Translations under genes and position numbers: made by a program
Assembly: GCA_018713335.1 (NCBI GenBank)
Contig: DVOW01000033.1
Location: 1-64,000, forward strand
DNA: 64,000 nt
Direction: 5' to 3'
Source: Candidatus Merdivicinus intestinigallinarum
GTDB lineage: Bacteria; Bacillota; Clostridia; Oscillospirales; Ruminococcaceae
The notes under the pieces: model-generated
The model's database searches: none
Seen by the model: the letters and a program-made list of their open reading frames with translations, nothing else
What the model was told of the DNA's origin: nothing
Part shown: in pieces, positions 15,365-23,205 of the stretch
How positions within the stretch are numbered: position 1 is the stretch's first letter
How the letters are laid out: every line of letters begins with the position of its first letter

Positions 15365-16144
15365 ATGGCACTGATGCATGCACACTTTTTTTCAAACGTT
15401 TTGGGGATGTGCGTCCAGGCGGACGTGATTCTTCCCGAACGCACCGTCGGCCAGATTGGCATGGAAGGGACGGCGTCGGACAACTACCCCACCCTTTACC
15501 TGCTCCACGGCATGAGCGACGACCAGACCATCTGGCAGCGGCGGACCTCCATTGAACGGTACGCCAGCGAAAAGGGCTTGGCCGTAGTTATGCCCACCAC
15601 CCACCTGGCCTGGTACACCGACACCCAGTATGGCATGCGTTACTGGACGTATATCTCGCAGGAACTGCCGGAAATCTGCCGTTCCTTCTTTAAGGGCATG
15701 TCCACCCGCCGGGAGGATACCTTCGCGGCTGGGCTGTCCATGGGCGGATACGGCGCGTTCAAGCTGGGGCTTAGGGCCAGCGAAACCTTCAGCGCAGTGG
15801 CTTCCCTGTCCGGCGGTCTGGACGTCACCGGTCTGGGCGGGCGGCATCAGGAGCGCAACGCTCTGTTTGAAGGCATTTTTGGAGATCTGAGTAAGGTAAA
15901 AGGCTCGGAAAACGACCTGTTCTATCTGGCGGAAAAGCTCAAGGAGTCTGGCAAGCCCCTGCCCAAAATGTACCAGTGGTGCGGCACGGAGGATTTCCTC
16001 TATGAGGATAACCTGAAAATGCGGGACCACCTGCGAAAGCTGGGCTACGACCTGACCTACGAGGAGTCCCCCGGCGACCACCAGTGGAAATACTGGGACG
16101 AAAAGATCCAGACGGTCATAAATTGGCTGCCCATTGCCAAATAA
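15365..16144 (+). CDS. Alpha/beta-hydrolase esterase, EstA/S-formylglutathione-hydrolase-like
   Basis: The 259-residue protein has the nucleophile elbow GLSMGGYGAFKLGL (Ser near residue 124), an oxyanion segment YLLHGMSDDQTIW and a late PGDHQWKYWD carrying the catalytic His. These match the putative esterase family that includes tributyrin esterases of Gram-positive bacteria. It has no signal peptide. It is monocistronic, with its own promoter and a downstream hairpin terminator. Confidence 0.88.
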   Translation: MALMHAHFFSNVLGMCVQADVILPERTVGQIGMEGTASDNYPTLYLLHGMSDDQTIWQRRTSIERYASEKGLAVVMPTTHLAWYTDTQYGMRYWTYISQELPEICRSFFKGMSTRREDTFAAGLSMGGYGAFKLGLRASETFSAVASLSGGLDVTGLGGRHQERNALFEGIFGDLSKVKGSENDLFYLAEKLKESGKPLPKMYQWCGTEDFLYEDNLKMRDHLRKLGYDLTYEESPGDHQWKYWDEKIQTVINWLPIAK

Positions 16145-16156
16145 GCCTAAAATGTG

Positions 16157-16186
16157 AAAGGGGCGTCCGCAAGGACGTCCCTTTTC
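16157..16186 (+). terminator. Terminator of the esterase gene
   Basis: AAAGGGGCGTCC pairs with GGACGTCCCTTT around a GCAA loop, then TTTC. Confidence 0.7.
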
Positions 16187-16190
16187 ATGT

Positions 16191-16475
16191 TCATCGGAAT
16201 GTTTCGGTAAGAATGTAGGGGGCGGCGAACCGCCGCTGGTAATTCGCCGCGGCGTTTCAATTCCTAACCAACCGCCGGGCGGCGAAATAAATTCGCCGTA
16301 TTGAAAGGGTTCCATTTCTATCGGTTTTGTAAAACAGAACAGAAAACGCATTTGTAGGGGCGGGGTTTCCCCGCCCGCGATTCCACAAAAACGTCGTGGT
16401 TCATCGCCGGGCGCGCAATGCGCGCCCCTACAATTTTATCGGGATGTTTCAGCGGGAATGCAGGGGGCGGCCCGT
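16191..16475. repeat. Intergenic block of nested palindromic repeats
   Basis: This non-coding block is made of recurring modules. A segment near 16191-16225 (CGGAATGTTT...GAATGTAGGGGGCGGC) recurs degenerately at 16436-16471. A module at 16245-16303 (GCCGCGGCGTTTCAATT then GGCGGCGAAA and ATTCGCCGTATTG) recurs at 19866-19922. A compact element at 16352-16433 is nested inside. No protein frame is convincing. Confidence 0.7.
16352..16433. repeat. MITE-like element with 11-bp terminal inverted repeats
   Basis: The 82-bp element is bounded by TTGTAGGGGCG and its exact complement CGCCCCTACAA. Inside are two hairpins (GGCGGGGTTTCCCCGCC and GGGCGCGCAATGCGCGCCC). Related ends occur at 28706, 31733, 48081, 48152 and 61075. 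Confidence 0.7.
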
Positions 16476-17783
16476 TTACATCCACCCGGATTTTTTCACC
16501 GACCACAGCGCCGCGCCGAAGGTGACCAGCTCCGCCGCCGGGAAGGACAGCCATACGCCGTCCATGCCCCAAAACGCAGACAGGAGGAACAGAAGGGGCA
16601 GGCTGGCCGCGCCGCCCCGGAGGATGGCCACCAAAAAGGCGCTGCCGGGCTTTTCTACGGCGCTTAAAATCGCCGCCAGCACGATGTTCATCCCTGCCAG
16701 GAAAAATCCCGCGAAATAAATGGGCAGTCCCCGCAGGGCCAGCTGGGCCAGAACCGGGTCCCCTTCCCCGTTGAATACCGCCACGATCTGTTCCGGGAAA
16801 AGCCAGACTGCGATGTTCAAAAGCAGCGCAAGGCCCAGCGCCGCAACCGCGGCCATCCGCAGAACGGCCTTGACCCCGGCGTGGTCGCCTTTGCCGTAAC
16901 TGGTGCTGATAACCGGCTGGCTTCCCTGGCCGACGCCGGTAAACACGGAGGTGCCCACTAAGGCGAGGTTTGCGATGATCCCGTACGCCGCGACCCCCAG
17001 GCTGCCCTCCAGCCGGAGGATCACCAGGTTAAAGACGATCATGACGATCCCGGCGGACACCTCGGTAATCAGGGAGGACAGCCCCAGAGCTGCGATCTGC
17101 CCGGCTCGGTTCCAGTACCAGGACGTCTTCATCAGCCGGAACTTCCGCTTTTTCCGCAGGACGGTGACCGCCAAAAACGCCATGCTCACCACCGGCGAAA
17201 AGCCCGTAGCCAGGGCCGCGCCGAAAATACCCATATTGCAGGGGAACACCAGCACATAGTCCATGACGATGTTGAATCCGCTGCCCAACAGCATGGCCGC
17301 CATGGAGTAATTGGGCCAGCCGTCGTTGCGGACAAAGGCCACCAGGGTGTTATTGAGGATGAACATGGGGGCGAAAACCAAAAGCGTCCGCAGATAGGTG
17401 GCGGTCATATCCAAAATCTGCCCTTCGCCGCCTAACAGCTGGCTCAAGGGCCGGGCGAAGAACAGACCAATGAGCAGGAAAACGATGCCGCAGGCCAGGC
17501 CCAGTATCACCGAATGGGTAAAAACTCGGTTGGATTCCTCTTCGTCCCCCTGGGCGCGGCAGATGGCGTACCGGGTGGCGCCCCCCATGCCGATCATGAG
17601 CCCGGTGCCGTTGACAAAGCTGTAAATCGGGATAGCCAGGTTCAAAGCCGCCAGCCCGTTTGCCCCCATGCTGGCAGAGATGAAAAAGGTGTCCGCCAGG
17701 ATGTAGCAGGACAGCCCGATCATGGCGGCCACGTTCAGGCTGACATAACGGGCGAATGTTTTCAAAGTCCCATGCTTTTCCAT
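16476..17783 (-). CDS. MATE-family multidrug/Na+ antiporter
   Basis: The 435-residue protein has about twelve hydrophobic helices in two halves. Family segments are DTFFISASMGANGLAALNLA, GTGLMIGMGGATRYAICRA and, in the second half, GVGQGSQPVISTSYGKGDHA. MATE proteins export cationic drugs or metabolites in exchange for Na+ or H+. The start at 17783 is set by TTGGAGG five bases upstream. The gene is preceded by a 110-base leader with a strong intrinsic terminator, which implies attenuation by an unknown signal. Confidence 0.9.
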   Translation of the reverse strand: MEKHGTLKTFARYVSLNVAAMIGLSCYILADTFFISASMGANGLAALNLAIPIYSFVNGTGLMIGMGGATRYAICRAQGDEEESNRVFTHSVILGLACGIVFLLIGLFFARPLSQLLGGEGQILDMTATYLRTLLVFAPMFILNNTLVAFVRNDGWPNYSMAAMLLGSGFNIVMDYVLVFPCNMGIFGAALATGFSPVVSMAFLAVTVLRKKRKFRLMKTSWYWNRAGQIAALGLSSLITEVSAGIVMIVFNLVILRLEGSLGVAAYGIIANLALVGTSVFTGVGQGSQPVISTSYGKGDHAGVKAVLRMAAVAALGLALLLNIAVWLFPEQIVAVFNGEGDPVLAQLALRGLPIYFAGFFLAGMNIVLAAILSAVEKPGSAFLVAILRGGAASLPLLFLLSAFWGMDGVWLSFPAAELVTFGAALWSVKKSGWM

Positions 17784-17793
17784 AAAAACCTCC

Positions 17794-17854
17794 AAAAAAG
17801 AAGCGCCCGGGACCTCCATGCCTGCTTACGGCCTACCGGCATGGACCCGAACGC
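17794..17854 (-). terminator. Leader terminator/attenuator upstream of the MATE gene
   Basis: On the minus strand GCGUUCGGG-UCCAUGCC pairs with GGCAUGGA-ggu-CCCGGGCGC: 17 base pairs including two G-U pairs and one three-base bulge. UUCUUUUUU follows directly. It lies between the promoter at 17902-17930 and the ribosome binding site. A competing helix is possible because AAGCG (17884-17888) can pair with CGCTT (17801-17805). The 40 bases before it contain a further small hairpin. This looks like a riboswitch or attenuator, but I cannot assign a class. Confidence 0.65.
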
Positions 17855-17901
17855 GTTTTATGCCCTACCCGGCGGCAGGACTTCGCTTTGAATCTTGAGA
17901 T

Positions 17902-17930
17902 AGTATAGCATATCCGGACGGTTTTGGCAA
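17902..17930 (-). promoter_or_regulatory. Promoter of the MATE gene
   Basis: On the minus strand TTGCCA (17925-17930), 17-base spacer, TATACT (17902-17907). Transcription would begin near 17895, leaving a leader of about 110 bases. Confidence 0.7.
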
Positions 17931-17988
17931 GACCCAAAATCCTGTCCCGCAGAAGCTTCAGCATTTTTCACTATTTTTCCGTTTTCTC

Positions 17989-18017
17989 TTGCAAAAAAAC
18001 GTGGCTGCGGCTATACT
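17989..18017 (+). promoter_or_regulatory. Promoter of the GH35 gene
   Basis: TTGCAA (17989-17994), 17-base spacer, TATACT (18012-18017), about 50 bases before the start codon. Confidence 0.7.
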
Positions 18018-18069
18018 GGAAACAGCACCTTCCCCAGTTTGAAAAATGGGGAATTACAAGGAGGAACTT

Positions 18070-19815
18070 ATGAGCAGACTGACCTTTGATGAAAAACAAT
18101 TTTATTTGGACGGAAACCCCTTCCGCATTGTTTCCGGCACCATCCATTATTTCCGGGTGGTCCCCGAATACTGGGAGGACCGCTTAAAAAAGCTGCGGGC
18201 CGCCGGCTTCAACTGTGTGGAAACCTATACCTGCTGGAACCTGCATGAACGCAAAGAGGGCGTTTTTGACTTTGAAGGCGGCCTGGATATCGCCCGCTTT
18301 GTCCGCACCGCCAAGGACCTGGGGCTTTACGTCATTCTCCGCCCCGGCCCATACATCTGCGCGGAGCTGGAATTCGGCGGGCTCCCCTCCTGGCTCCTGA
18401 CCTACCAGAAGATGCACCTGCGCTGCTATGACGAGGAATTTCTTTCCAAGGTTTCCCGGTATTACAAAGAGCTTTTCGGGCAGCTGCGGCCCTATTTCGG
18501 GGAAAACGGCGGCAATATCATCGCCGTCCAGGTGGAAAACGAATACGGCAGCTACGGCAACGACAAAGAGTACCTCCGGGCCGTGGCCAAAATCTATGAG
18601 GAAAACGATGTGCATGAGCTTTACTTTACCTCCGACGGCCCCACCCAGCTGATGCTGGCCGGCGGCGCCCTGCCCGAATACCTGGCCACCGCCAATTTCG
18701 GCAGCCGCGGGAAAGAGAGCTTTGCCATCCTGCGGAATTTCCGGCCCGGCCAGCCCGCCATGTGCACCGAGTTCTGGAACGGCTGGTTTGACCACTGGTA
18801 CGAGTCCCACCACCTTCGGGAAGGGGACGACACCGCCAAAACTATGGAGGAAATGCTCTCCGACGGCGGCTCCGTCAATATGTACATGTTCCACGGCGGC
18901 ACCAATTTCGGCTTTATGAACGGCGCAAACTACGACGGCGGCATCATGCCCACTGTCACCAGCTACGACTACGACGCGCCGGTCAGCGAATGCGGCGACC
19001 TGACCCCCAAATACTACGCCGTCAAGGAAGTGGTGGAGAAATACCTGGGCAAAGCGCCGGAGCTCCATGTGGAAAACCTGCCCAAAAAGGCCTACGGCCC
19101 CGTAGCCCTCACCCAGGCTGCCCCCCTGTTTGAAAATCTGCCGGAGCCGGTTTCCTGCGCCCACACCAAGACCATGGAGGAGCTGGGCCAGGACTTCGGA
19201 TTTGTCCTGTATGAAACCACCGTCAAAGGCCCCTGCGAGGAATCGGAAATTGTCATCGAGGGTCTCCACGACCGGGCCATCATCTATATCGACGGCAAAA
19301 AGATGGGCGTCCAGGAGCGCACCGGCAAGCGGGACGATTCCGTCAGGCTGGGCTTAAAGGCCGGAGAAACCGCCAAGCTGTCCCTGCTGGTGGAAAATTT
19401 GGGCCGGGTCAATTACGGGCCCAAGCTGCGGGACGAAAAGGGCATCCTCCAGGGGGTCAAGGTGGGGTATCAGTTCCAGTTCGGCTGGAAGATGTACTCC
19501 CTGCCCTGCGACGATTTAAGCGGGCTGCAATACCGGAGCGATGTGAAAGCCGAAAGCTGCCCGGCCTTCCTGAAAGGGACCTTCCAGGTTTCGGAAAAGG
19601 CGGACACCTTCGTCCGGCTGAACGGCTTTACCAAAGGCTGCGTTTACATCAACGGCTTTAACCTGGGCCGGTACTGGAACGAGGCGGGTCCCCAGAAAAC
19701 CCTGTACCTCCCGGCCCCTCTGCTGAAGGATGGGGAAAACGAAATCGTGGTGCTGGAGCTGGAAGGATTTGAAAAGCCGGAGATCCTCCTGACCGACGTC
19801 CAGGACTTAGGCTGA
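18070..19815 (+). CDS. GH35 beta-galactosidase, intracellular
   Basis: The 581-residue protein has the GH35 barrel: SGTIHYFRVVPEYWEDRL, ETYTCWNLHE, RPGPYICAELEFGGLPSWLL. The acid/base Glu158 is in VENEYGSYG and the nucleophile Glu234 in CTEFWNGWFDHW. GGTNFGFMNGAN follows. The C-terminal half has the jelly-roll domains ending YINGFNLGRYWN. It hydrolyses terminal beta-galactosides. No signal peptide is present, so the substrate is imported first. AAGGAGG precedes the ATG at 18070. Length is typical of bacterial GH35 enzymes of about 580-600 residues. Confidence 0.95.
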   Translation: MSRLTFDEKQFYLDGNPFRIVSGTIHYFRVVPEYWEDRLKKLRAAGFNCVETYTCWNLHERKEGVFDFEGGLDIARFVRTAKDLGLYVILRPGPYICAELEFGGLPSWLLTYQKMHLRCYDEEFLSKVSRYYKELFGQLRPYFGENGGNIIAVQVENEYGSYGNDKEYLRAVAKIYEENDVHELYFTSDGPTQLMLAGGALPEYLATANFGSRGKESFAILRNFRPGQPAMCTEFWNGWFDHWYESHHLREGDDTAKTMEEMLSDGGSVNMYMFHGGTNFGFMNGANYDGGIMPTVTSYDYDAPVSECGDLTPKYYAVKEVVEKYLGKAPELHVENLPKKAYGPVALTQAAPLFENLPEPVSCAHTKTMEELGQDFGFVLYETTVKGPCEESEIVIEGLHDRAIIYIDGKKMGVQERTGKRDDSVRLGLKAGETAKLSLLVENLGRVNYGPKLRDEKGILQGVKVGYQFQFGWKMYSLPCDDLSGLQYRSDVKAESCPAFLKGTFQVSEKADTFVRLNGFTKGCVYINGFNLGRYWNEAGPQKTLYLPAPLLKDGENEIVVLELEGFEKPEILLTDVQDLG

Positions 19816-19865
19816 CAGCACCGGCGAATCGCCGGCGATTTAGCCAGCAAGCTTGCTTGATGGCG

Positions 19866-19922
19866 CGCCGCGGCGTTTCAATTTCTATCCGACCGCTGGA
19901 CGGCGAAAGGATTCGCCGTATG
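19866..19922. repeat. Dispersed palindromic repeat module
   Basis: CGCCGCGGCGTTTCAATT, then a CTATCC stretch, GGACGGCGAAA and ATTCGCCGTAT. It is about 85% identical to 16245-16303. Just before it (19820-19865) lie more short palindromes (CGGCGAATCGCCGGCG, CAAGCTTGCTTG). Confidence 0.65.
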
Positions 19923-19962
19923 GAGATGTTCCGGAAAAATCCAATGTTTTTTGCGTTATATC

Positions 19963-19991
19963 TTGCATTTCCCAAGGAAATCCAGTATAAT
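19963..19991 (+). promoter_or_regulatory. Promoter of the aldolase gene
   Basis: TTGCAT (19963-19968), 17-base spacer, perfect TATAAT (19986-19991), 61 bases before the start codon. Confidence 0.8.
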
Positions 19992-20052
19992 AGGTTTATA
20001 TGGGATTACCTATCACCGGTTTTCCGGGAATTTTAAAATGGAGGTTTCAACC

Positions 20053-20916
20053 ATGTTAGTTTCCGCAAAAGAAATGCTCACCAAGGCCAGAGAAGGCAAA
20101 TATGCCGTCGGCCAGTTTAACATCAACAACCTGGAGTGGACCAAAGCCATCCTCCAGACCGCCCAGGAGCTGAACTCCCCTGTGATTCTCGGCGTTTCCG
20201 AAGGCGCAGGCAAATACATGTGCGGCTTCAAAACCGTTGCCGACATGGTCAAAGCCATGGTGGAAGAACTGAAGATCACTGTTCCCGTTGCCCTGCATCT
20301 GGACCACGGCTCCTATGAAGGTGCGAAAAAATGCATCGAGGCCGGCTTCTCCTCCATCATGTTCGACGGCTCTCACTACGCTATCGAGGAAAACATTGAG
20401 AAAACCAAAGAGCTGGTAGAAACCTGCAACAAGCTGGGCCTGTCCCTGGAAGCCGAAGTCGGCTCCATCGGCGGCGAGGAAGACGGCGTTGTAGGTCTGG
20501 GCGAATGCGCTGACCCCGCTGAGTGCAAAATGATCGCCGACCTGGGCGTTACCATGCTGGCTGCCGGCATCGGCAACATCCACGGCAAATACCCCGCCAA
20601 CTGGCCCGGCCTGCGCTTTGACGTCCTGGCTTCCATCAAGGAAAAAGTTGGCGACATGCCCCTGGTCCTCCACGGCGGCACCGGCATCCCCGCTGAGATG
20701 ATCAAAGAAGCCATCTCCCTGGGCGTTGCCAAGATCAACGTCAACACCGAATGCCAGCTGGCCTTCGCCGAAGCCACCCGCAAATATATCGAGGCTGGCA
20801 AAGACCTGGAAGGCAAAGGCTTCGACCCCCGCAAGCTGCTGGCTCCCGGCGCGGAAGCCATCAAAGCGACCGTCAAAGAGAAAATGGAACTCTTCGGCTC
20901 CATCAACAAAGCGTAA
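20053..20916 (+). CDS. fba: Class II fructose-1,6-bisphosphate aldolase
   Basis: The 287-residue zinc enzyme splits fructose-1,6-bisphosphate into DHAP and glyceraldehyde-3-phosphate. The metal ligands and phosphate motifs are present: ALHLDHGSYEGAKKCIEAGFSS, LEAEVGSIGGEEDG, AAGIGNIHGKYP, LVLHGGTGIP and VAKINVNTE. The codon choice is visibly more biased than in neighbours (GGC, AAG, CTG preferred), as expected of a highly expressed glycolytic gene. The start at 20053 follows a GGAGG site; a longer frame to 19951 runs over the promoter. A strong terminator follows. Confidence 0.95.
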   Translation: MLVSAKEMLTKAREGKYAVGQFNINNLEWTKAILQTAQELNSPVILGVSEGAGKYMCGFKTVADMVKAMVEELKITVPVALHLDHGSYEGAKKCIEAGFSSIMFDGSHYAIEENIEKTKELVETCNKLGLSLEAEVGSIGGEEDGVVGLGECADPAECKMIADLGVTMLAAGIGNIHGKYPANWPGLRFDVLASIKEKVGDMPLVLHGGTGIPAEMIKEAISLGVAKINVNTECQLAFAEATRKYIEAGKDLEGKGFDPRKLLAPGAEAIKATVKEKMELFGSINKA

Positions 20917-20930
20917 GGAATATGCAAAAC

Positions 20931-20963
20931 GCCCCGTCCCAGGTTTGCCCGGGACGGGGTTTT
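20931..20963 (+). terminator. Terminator of fba
   Basis: CCCCGTCCC pairs perfectly with GGGACGGGG, followed by TTTTC. The Shine-Dalgarno sequence of the next gene begins six bases later, so some read-through is likely. Confidence 0.85.
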
Positions 20964-20981
20964 CTGCAAAGGAGGGATTTT

Positions 20982-21143
20982 ATGGGACCCATTCATTACA
21001 CCGTCAAGCAGATCACCGGCGATTACGCCATTTTATTGAGCGAGGACGGGGTGGAAAACCAGGTGGCCATGGCCCTGCTGCCTCCGGGCATTGACGAGGG
21101 GGACAAGCTGTTGTGGGAGAACCTCGCCTACACGGTGGAATAG
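20982..21143 (+). CDS. DUF3006 family small protein
   Basis: The 53-residue protein reads MGPIHYTVKQITGDYAILL, then EDGVENQVAMALLPPGIDEGD. The pattern of a short beta strand, DG turn and LLPPGxxEGD loop is the DUF3006 signature. Function is unknown. An AAAGGAGG site precedes the ATG, and the lipoprotein gene starts 13 bases after its stop, so they form a two-gene unit. The protein is too short for many gene callers. Confidence 0.8.
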   Translation: MGPIHYTVKQITGDYAILLSEDGVENQVAMALLPPGIDEGDKLLWENLAYTVE

Positions 21144-21156
21144 GAGGAAAGGCTGG

Positions 21157-21639
21157 ATGAAGCGGTTCTCAGCAATGATCGGGGCGCTGGCGTTTTCCTG
21201 CGGCCTTTTGGCAGGATGCGGCGAGCAGCCTGAAAAATTATCCGTATATTCTTTCTGCGGCGAAAATGAGCAGTTCGCCCTGGAAAACGGCATCATCGTT
21301 TTGACAGAGGACAAGGAAGTCATTACCGGCGGCGATTTACGGGCAAAAACAGAGCCAGCCCCTGCCGTTTCCGCTTATATCAAGACCATTTACCTGCTGG
21401 TTGAGCAGGAGCCGGTGCCTTTGCTGACCTCCGGCGTGGAGGATAAAACGGGAGGAAATGTGTTTTTGGTCAAAGACAGCCCGGCAAAACTCTCCGGTGC
21501 CGGAGGCTCCCTTACTCAAAATGAGGAACATCTGGAGAACAACCTGTTCCTTCAGTTGGAAATCACCGATCCTCAGGGAGAGCAAGCCTCTTACGAAATC
21601 CCGTTGGAGGTAACGGAAATTCTGACAGAAACGGAATAA
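21157..21639 (+). CDS. Lipoprotein of unknown function
   Basis: The 160-residue protein has a signal peptide with lipobox LLAGC (lipidated Cys21). The mature part is acidic and predicted mostly beta: ENGIIVLTEDKEVITGGDL, AYIKTIYLLVE, then LFLQLEITDPQG. It would be anchored on the outer face of the cytoplasmic membrane. I do not recognise a family. It follows the DUF3006 gene with a TAGGAGG site between them. A hairpin 12 bases after its stop lacks a T-run. Confidence 0.8.
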   Translation: MKRFSAMIGALAFSCGLLAGCGEQPEKLSVYSFCGENEQFALENGIIVLTEDKEVITGGDLRAKTEPAPAVSAYIKTIYLLVEQEPVPLLTSGVEDKTGGNVFLVKDSPAKLSGAGGSLTQNEEHLENNLFLQLEITDPQGEQASYEIPLEVTEILTETE

Positions 21640-21650
21640 ACCCGCAAAAG

Positions 21651-21679
21651 AACCGCCCTGCCATTTCTGACAGGGCGGT
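21651..21679 (+). repeat. Terminator-like hairpin, first copy
   Basis: AACCGCCCTGCC pairs with GGCAGGGCGGT-like sequence around ATTTCTG. It is 27 of 29 bases identical to 21985-22013. No T-run follows this copy. Confidence 0.7.
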
Positions 21680-21744
21680 CAACTGGTCGAAAAACTTCTT
21701 TTGAAAGTAAAACTGCAAAAATAGAGAAAAAGAAAAGTTTTGGT

Positions 21745-21912
21745 CAAGCTTTTTCAAAAGCTTGTGGTTTCCAAAGGCAAAGCCTTTGGTCGCGCTCCGC
21801 AGAGTGCGAAATTCCTATCCCTTCGCGCCCAGGGCGCGAACAAAAGAAAAAGAGGCGGCTCGCAAGCCGCCCGCGGATGACACCGCGCCGCCATTTTGCA
21901 AGCAAAATGGCG
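21745..21912. repeat. Array of six short perfect or near-perfect hairpins
   Basis: Consecutive palindromes are 21745-21764 (CAAGCTTTT/AAAAGCTTG), 21771-21789 (CCAAAGGC/GCCTTTGG), 21791-21808 (CGCGCTC/GAGTGCG), 21822-21840 (TTCGCGCCC/GGGCGCGAA), 21854-21871 (GGCGGCT/AGCCGCC) and 21889-21912 (CGCCATTTTG/CAAAATGGCG). Loops are one to four bases. No protein frame runs through it. The whole array lies between two copies of the same terminator-like hairpin. Confidence 0.75.
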
Positions 21913-21984
21913 GGTTAGAATTTTCCAAGTTTTTCTCCACGGTTCATTTGCGTCAGCAAACCACACGCCTTTTTCAACAGACTG

Positions 21985-22020
21985 AACCGCCCTGCCATTT
22001 CTGGTAGGGCGGTTTCGTTT
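21985..22020 (+). terminator. Terminator, second copy of the hairpin
   Basis: AACCGCCCTGCC pairs with GGTAGGGCGGTT, followed by TCGTTTT. It ends at the stop codon of the convergent G5/3D gene and may act in both directions. Confidence 0.75.
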
Positions 22021-23042
22021 TACTCCAAAACGTAAATGTCCATGGTTTTGGCGCCGAACAGGCAGCTTTCCAGGTAGGTGTCAAAGAACAGGTCCACAGT
22101 GACCCGGCCGTCCATCAGGGCGATGCCGGTATCCGCCGCTACAGCGTAGCCGTACACAAAGCTGCCGTCAGAGGACTTGATATACAGCTTGCTGCCGTAG
22201 GGGATGACGTTGGGGTTCACCGCCACATGGCCGGGGATGGCGTACCGCCCGCTGGCGGTTTTGGCCCCGTCCCGGGCGCTGTAGGCCGTGCCCTTGCCGG
22301 TGATCTTCTTCACATAATTCACCGGGTTGCCGTTGGCGTCCAGCTTCAGGTTAGCGGGGGTTTCCAGGGTAGTCACGGCGGCGGAGCTGTCGCCGTACAG
22401 CACTACCTCGCTGACCGGCTCCTTGGTCACGGTCACTTCCTCGGAAACAGTTTCCTGGTACACGCCGTCAATGTATTTTTTCACGGTAGTGGTGGTCTTT
22501 GAACCATCGCTGCCCGCGGACATCTGGCGGGTCCGGCCGTTTTTCAGAAGAGGCGTGTGCTGCTCAATGGTTTCGTAAGGGATGACTTCCGAAACGGTCT
22601 GGGTTTCATAAGTCACCCGCTGCAGCTGAACCTTGGTGTCCGGGGTGACAACAGTTTCCGGGGCCGGAGTCAGGATGTCCTCCTCCCCCACTGTCACGCC
22701 GGCTTTTTCCAAAAGCTGGGCCACAGTCTGGCCTTCCAGCATGGCTACCGTCTGCTGGACGCCGCCGTTCACAAAGGATACGTCAAATGCGCGCTCAATT
22801 TCCAGTTCGTAGGTCCTGTCACTGGTCTGCGTAAATTCAAAAATGTCGGATTCCCCCAAGGCGATCCCGGCTTCTTCCAAAATTGCCTGCGGGTCGTCAA
22901 ACTGCGTCAGGACCATTTCATAATCCTCGCTGTTGTCATAGATCCGCACGATGTTGTGGAATGTCACCGCGCCCATTAAGACGGGGGCTGCTAAAATGGC
23001 GGTCAACGTGACAGTTACCAGTTTGATCCATTTGGATTTCAT
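22020..23042 (-). CDS. YabE-like secreted protein with DUF348, G5 and 3D domains
   Basis: The 340-residue protein has a signal or anchor helix (WIKLVTVTLTAILAAPVLMG). DUF348 ubiquitin-like modules follow (ALEEA-type segments near 55 and GQTVAQLLEKAGV near 115), then a G5 domain (about 145-235, with NGRTRQMSAGSDG and VVLYG) and a C-terminal 3D domain. That domain contains ITGKGTAYS, AVNPNVIPYGSKLYI, AADTG and VDLFF with its catalytic Asp residues. The architecture matches YabE/Rpf-like murein-cleaving proteins. I start at the ATG at 23042, six bases after AAGGAG; a GTG at 23057 is also possible. Confidence 0.9.
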   Translation of the reverse strand: MKSKWIKLVTVTLTAILAAPVLMGAVTFHNIVRIYDNSEDYEMVLTQFDDPQAILEEAGIALGESDIFEFTQTSDRTYELEIERAFDVSFVNGGVQQTVAMLEGQTVAQLLEKAGVTVGEEDILTPAPETVVTPDTKVQLQRVTYETQTVSEVIPYETIEQHTPLLKNGRTRQMSAGSDGSKTTTTVKKYIDGVYQETVSEEVTVTKEPVSEVVLYGDSSAAVTTLETPANLKLDANGNPVNYVKKITGKGTAYSARDGAKTASGRYAIPGHVAVNPNVIPYGSKLYIKSSDGSFVYGYAVAADTGIALMDGRVTVDLFFDTYLESCLFGAKTMDIYVLE

Positions 23043-23176
23043 AAACTGCTCCTTCACAATTTTATTTCCCGAGGAAAAACCCGGGAGGAACCGGAGTGCG
23101 GCGGACGCTTGCCATCCGCGCCGGCTGTTTTCCCAATGATAACGATTGCTGTAATCATTGTTACCGATTTGTTTCC

Positions 23177-23205
23177 ATTGTATTCATCAAGGTGGAGTTT
23201 GTCAA
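23177..23205 (-). promoter_or_regulatory. Promoter of the G5/3D gene
   Basis: On the minus strand a perfect TTGACA (23200-23205), 17-base spacer, TACAAT (23177-23182). It leaves a leader of about 130 bases with two GC-rich hairpins (GCGGATGGCAAGCGTCCGC and CCCGGG...CTCGGG). I could not match these to a known riboswitch. Confidence 0.75.

Noticed and set aside
18184-19269. 361-codon minus-strand frame inside the GH35 gene
   Set aside because: Antisense shadow of a catalytically complete enzyme; composition is Gly/Val/His-rich and no start signals are present.
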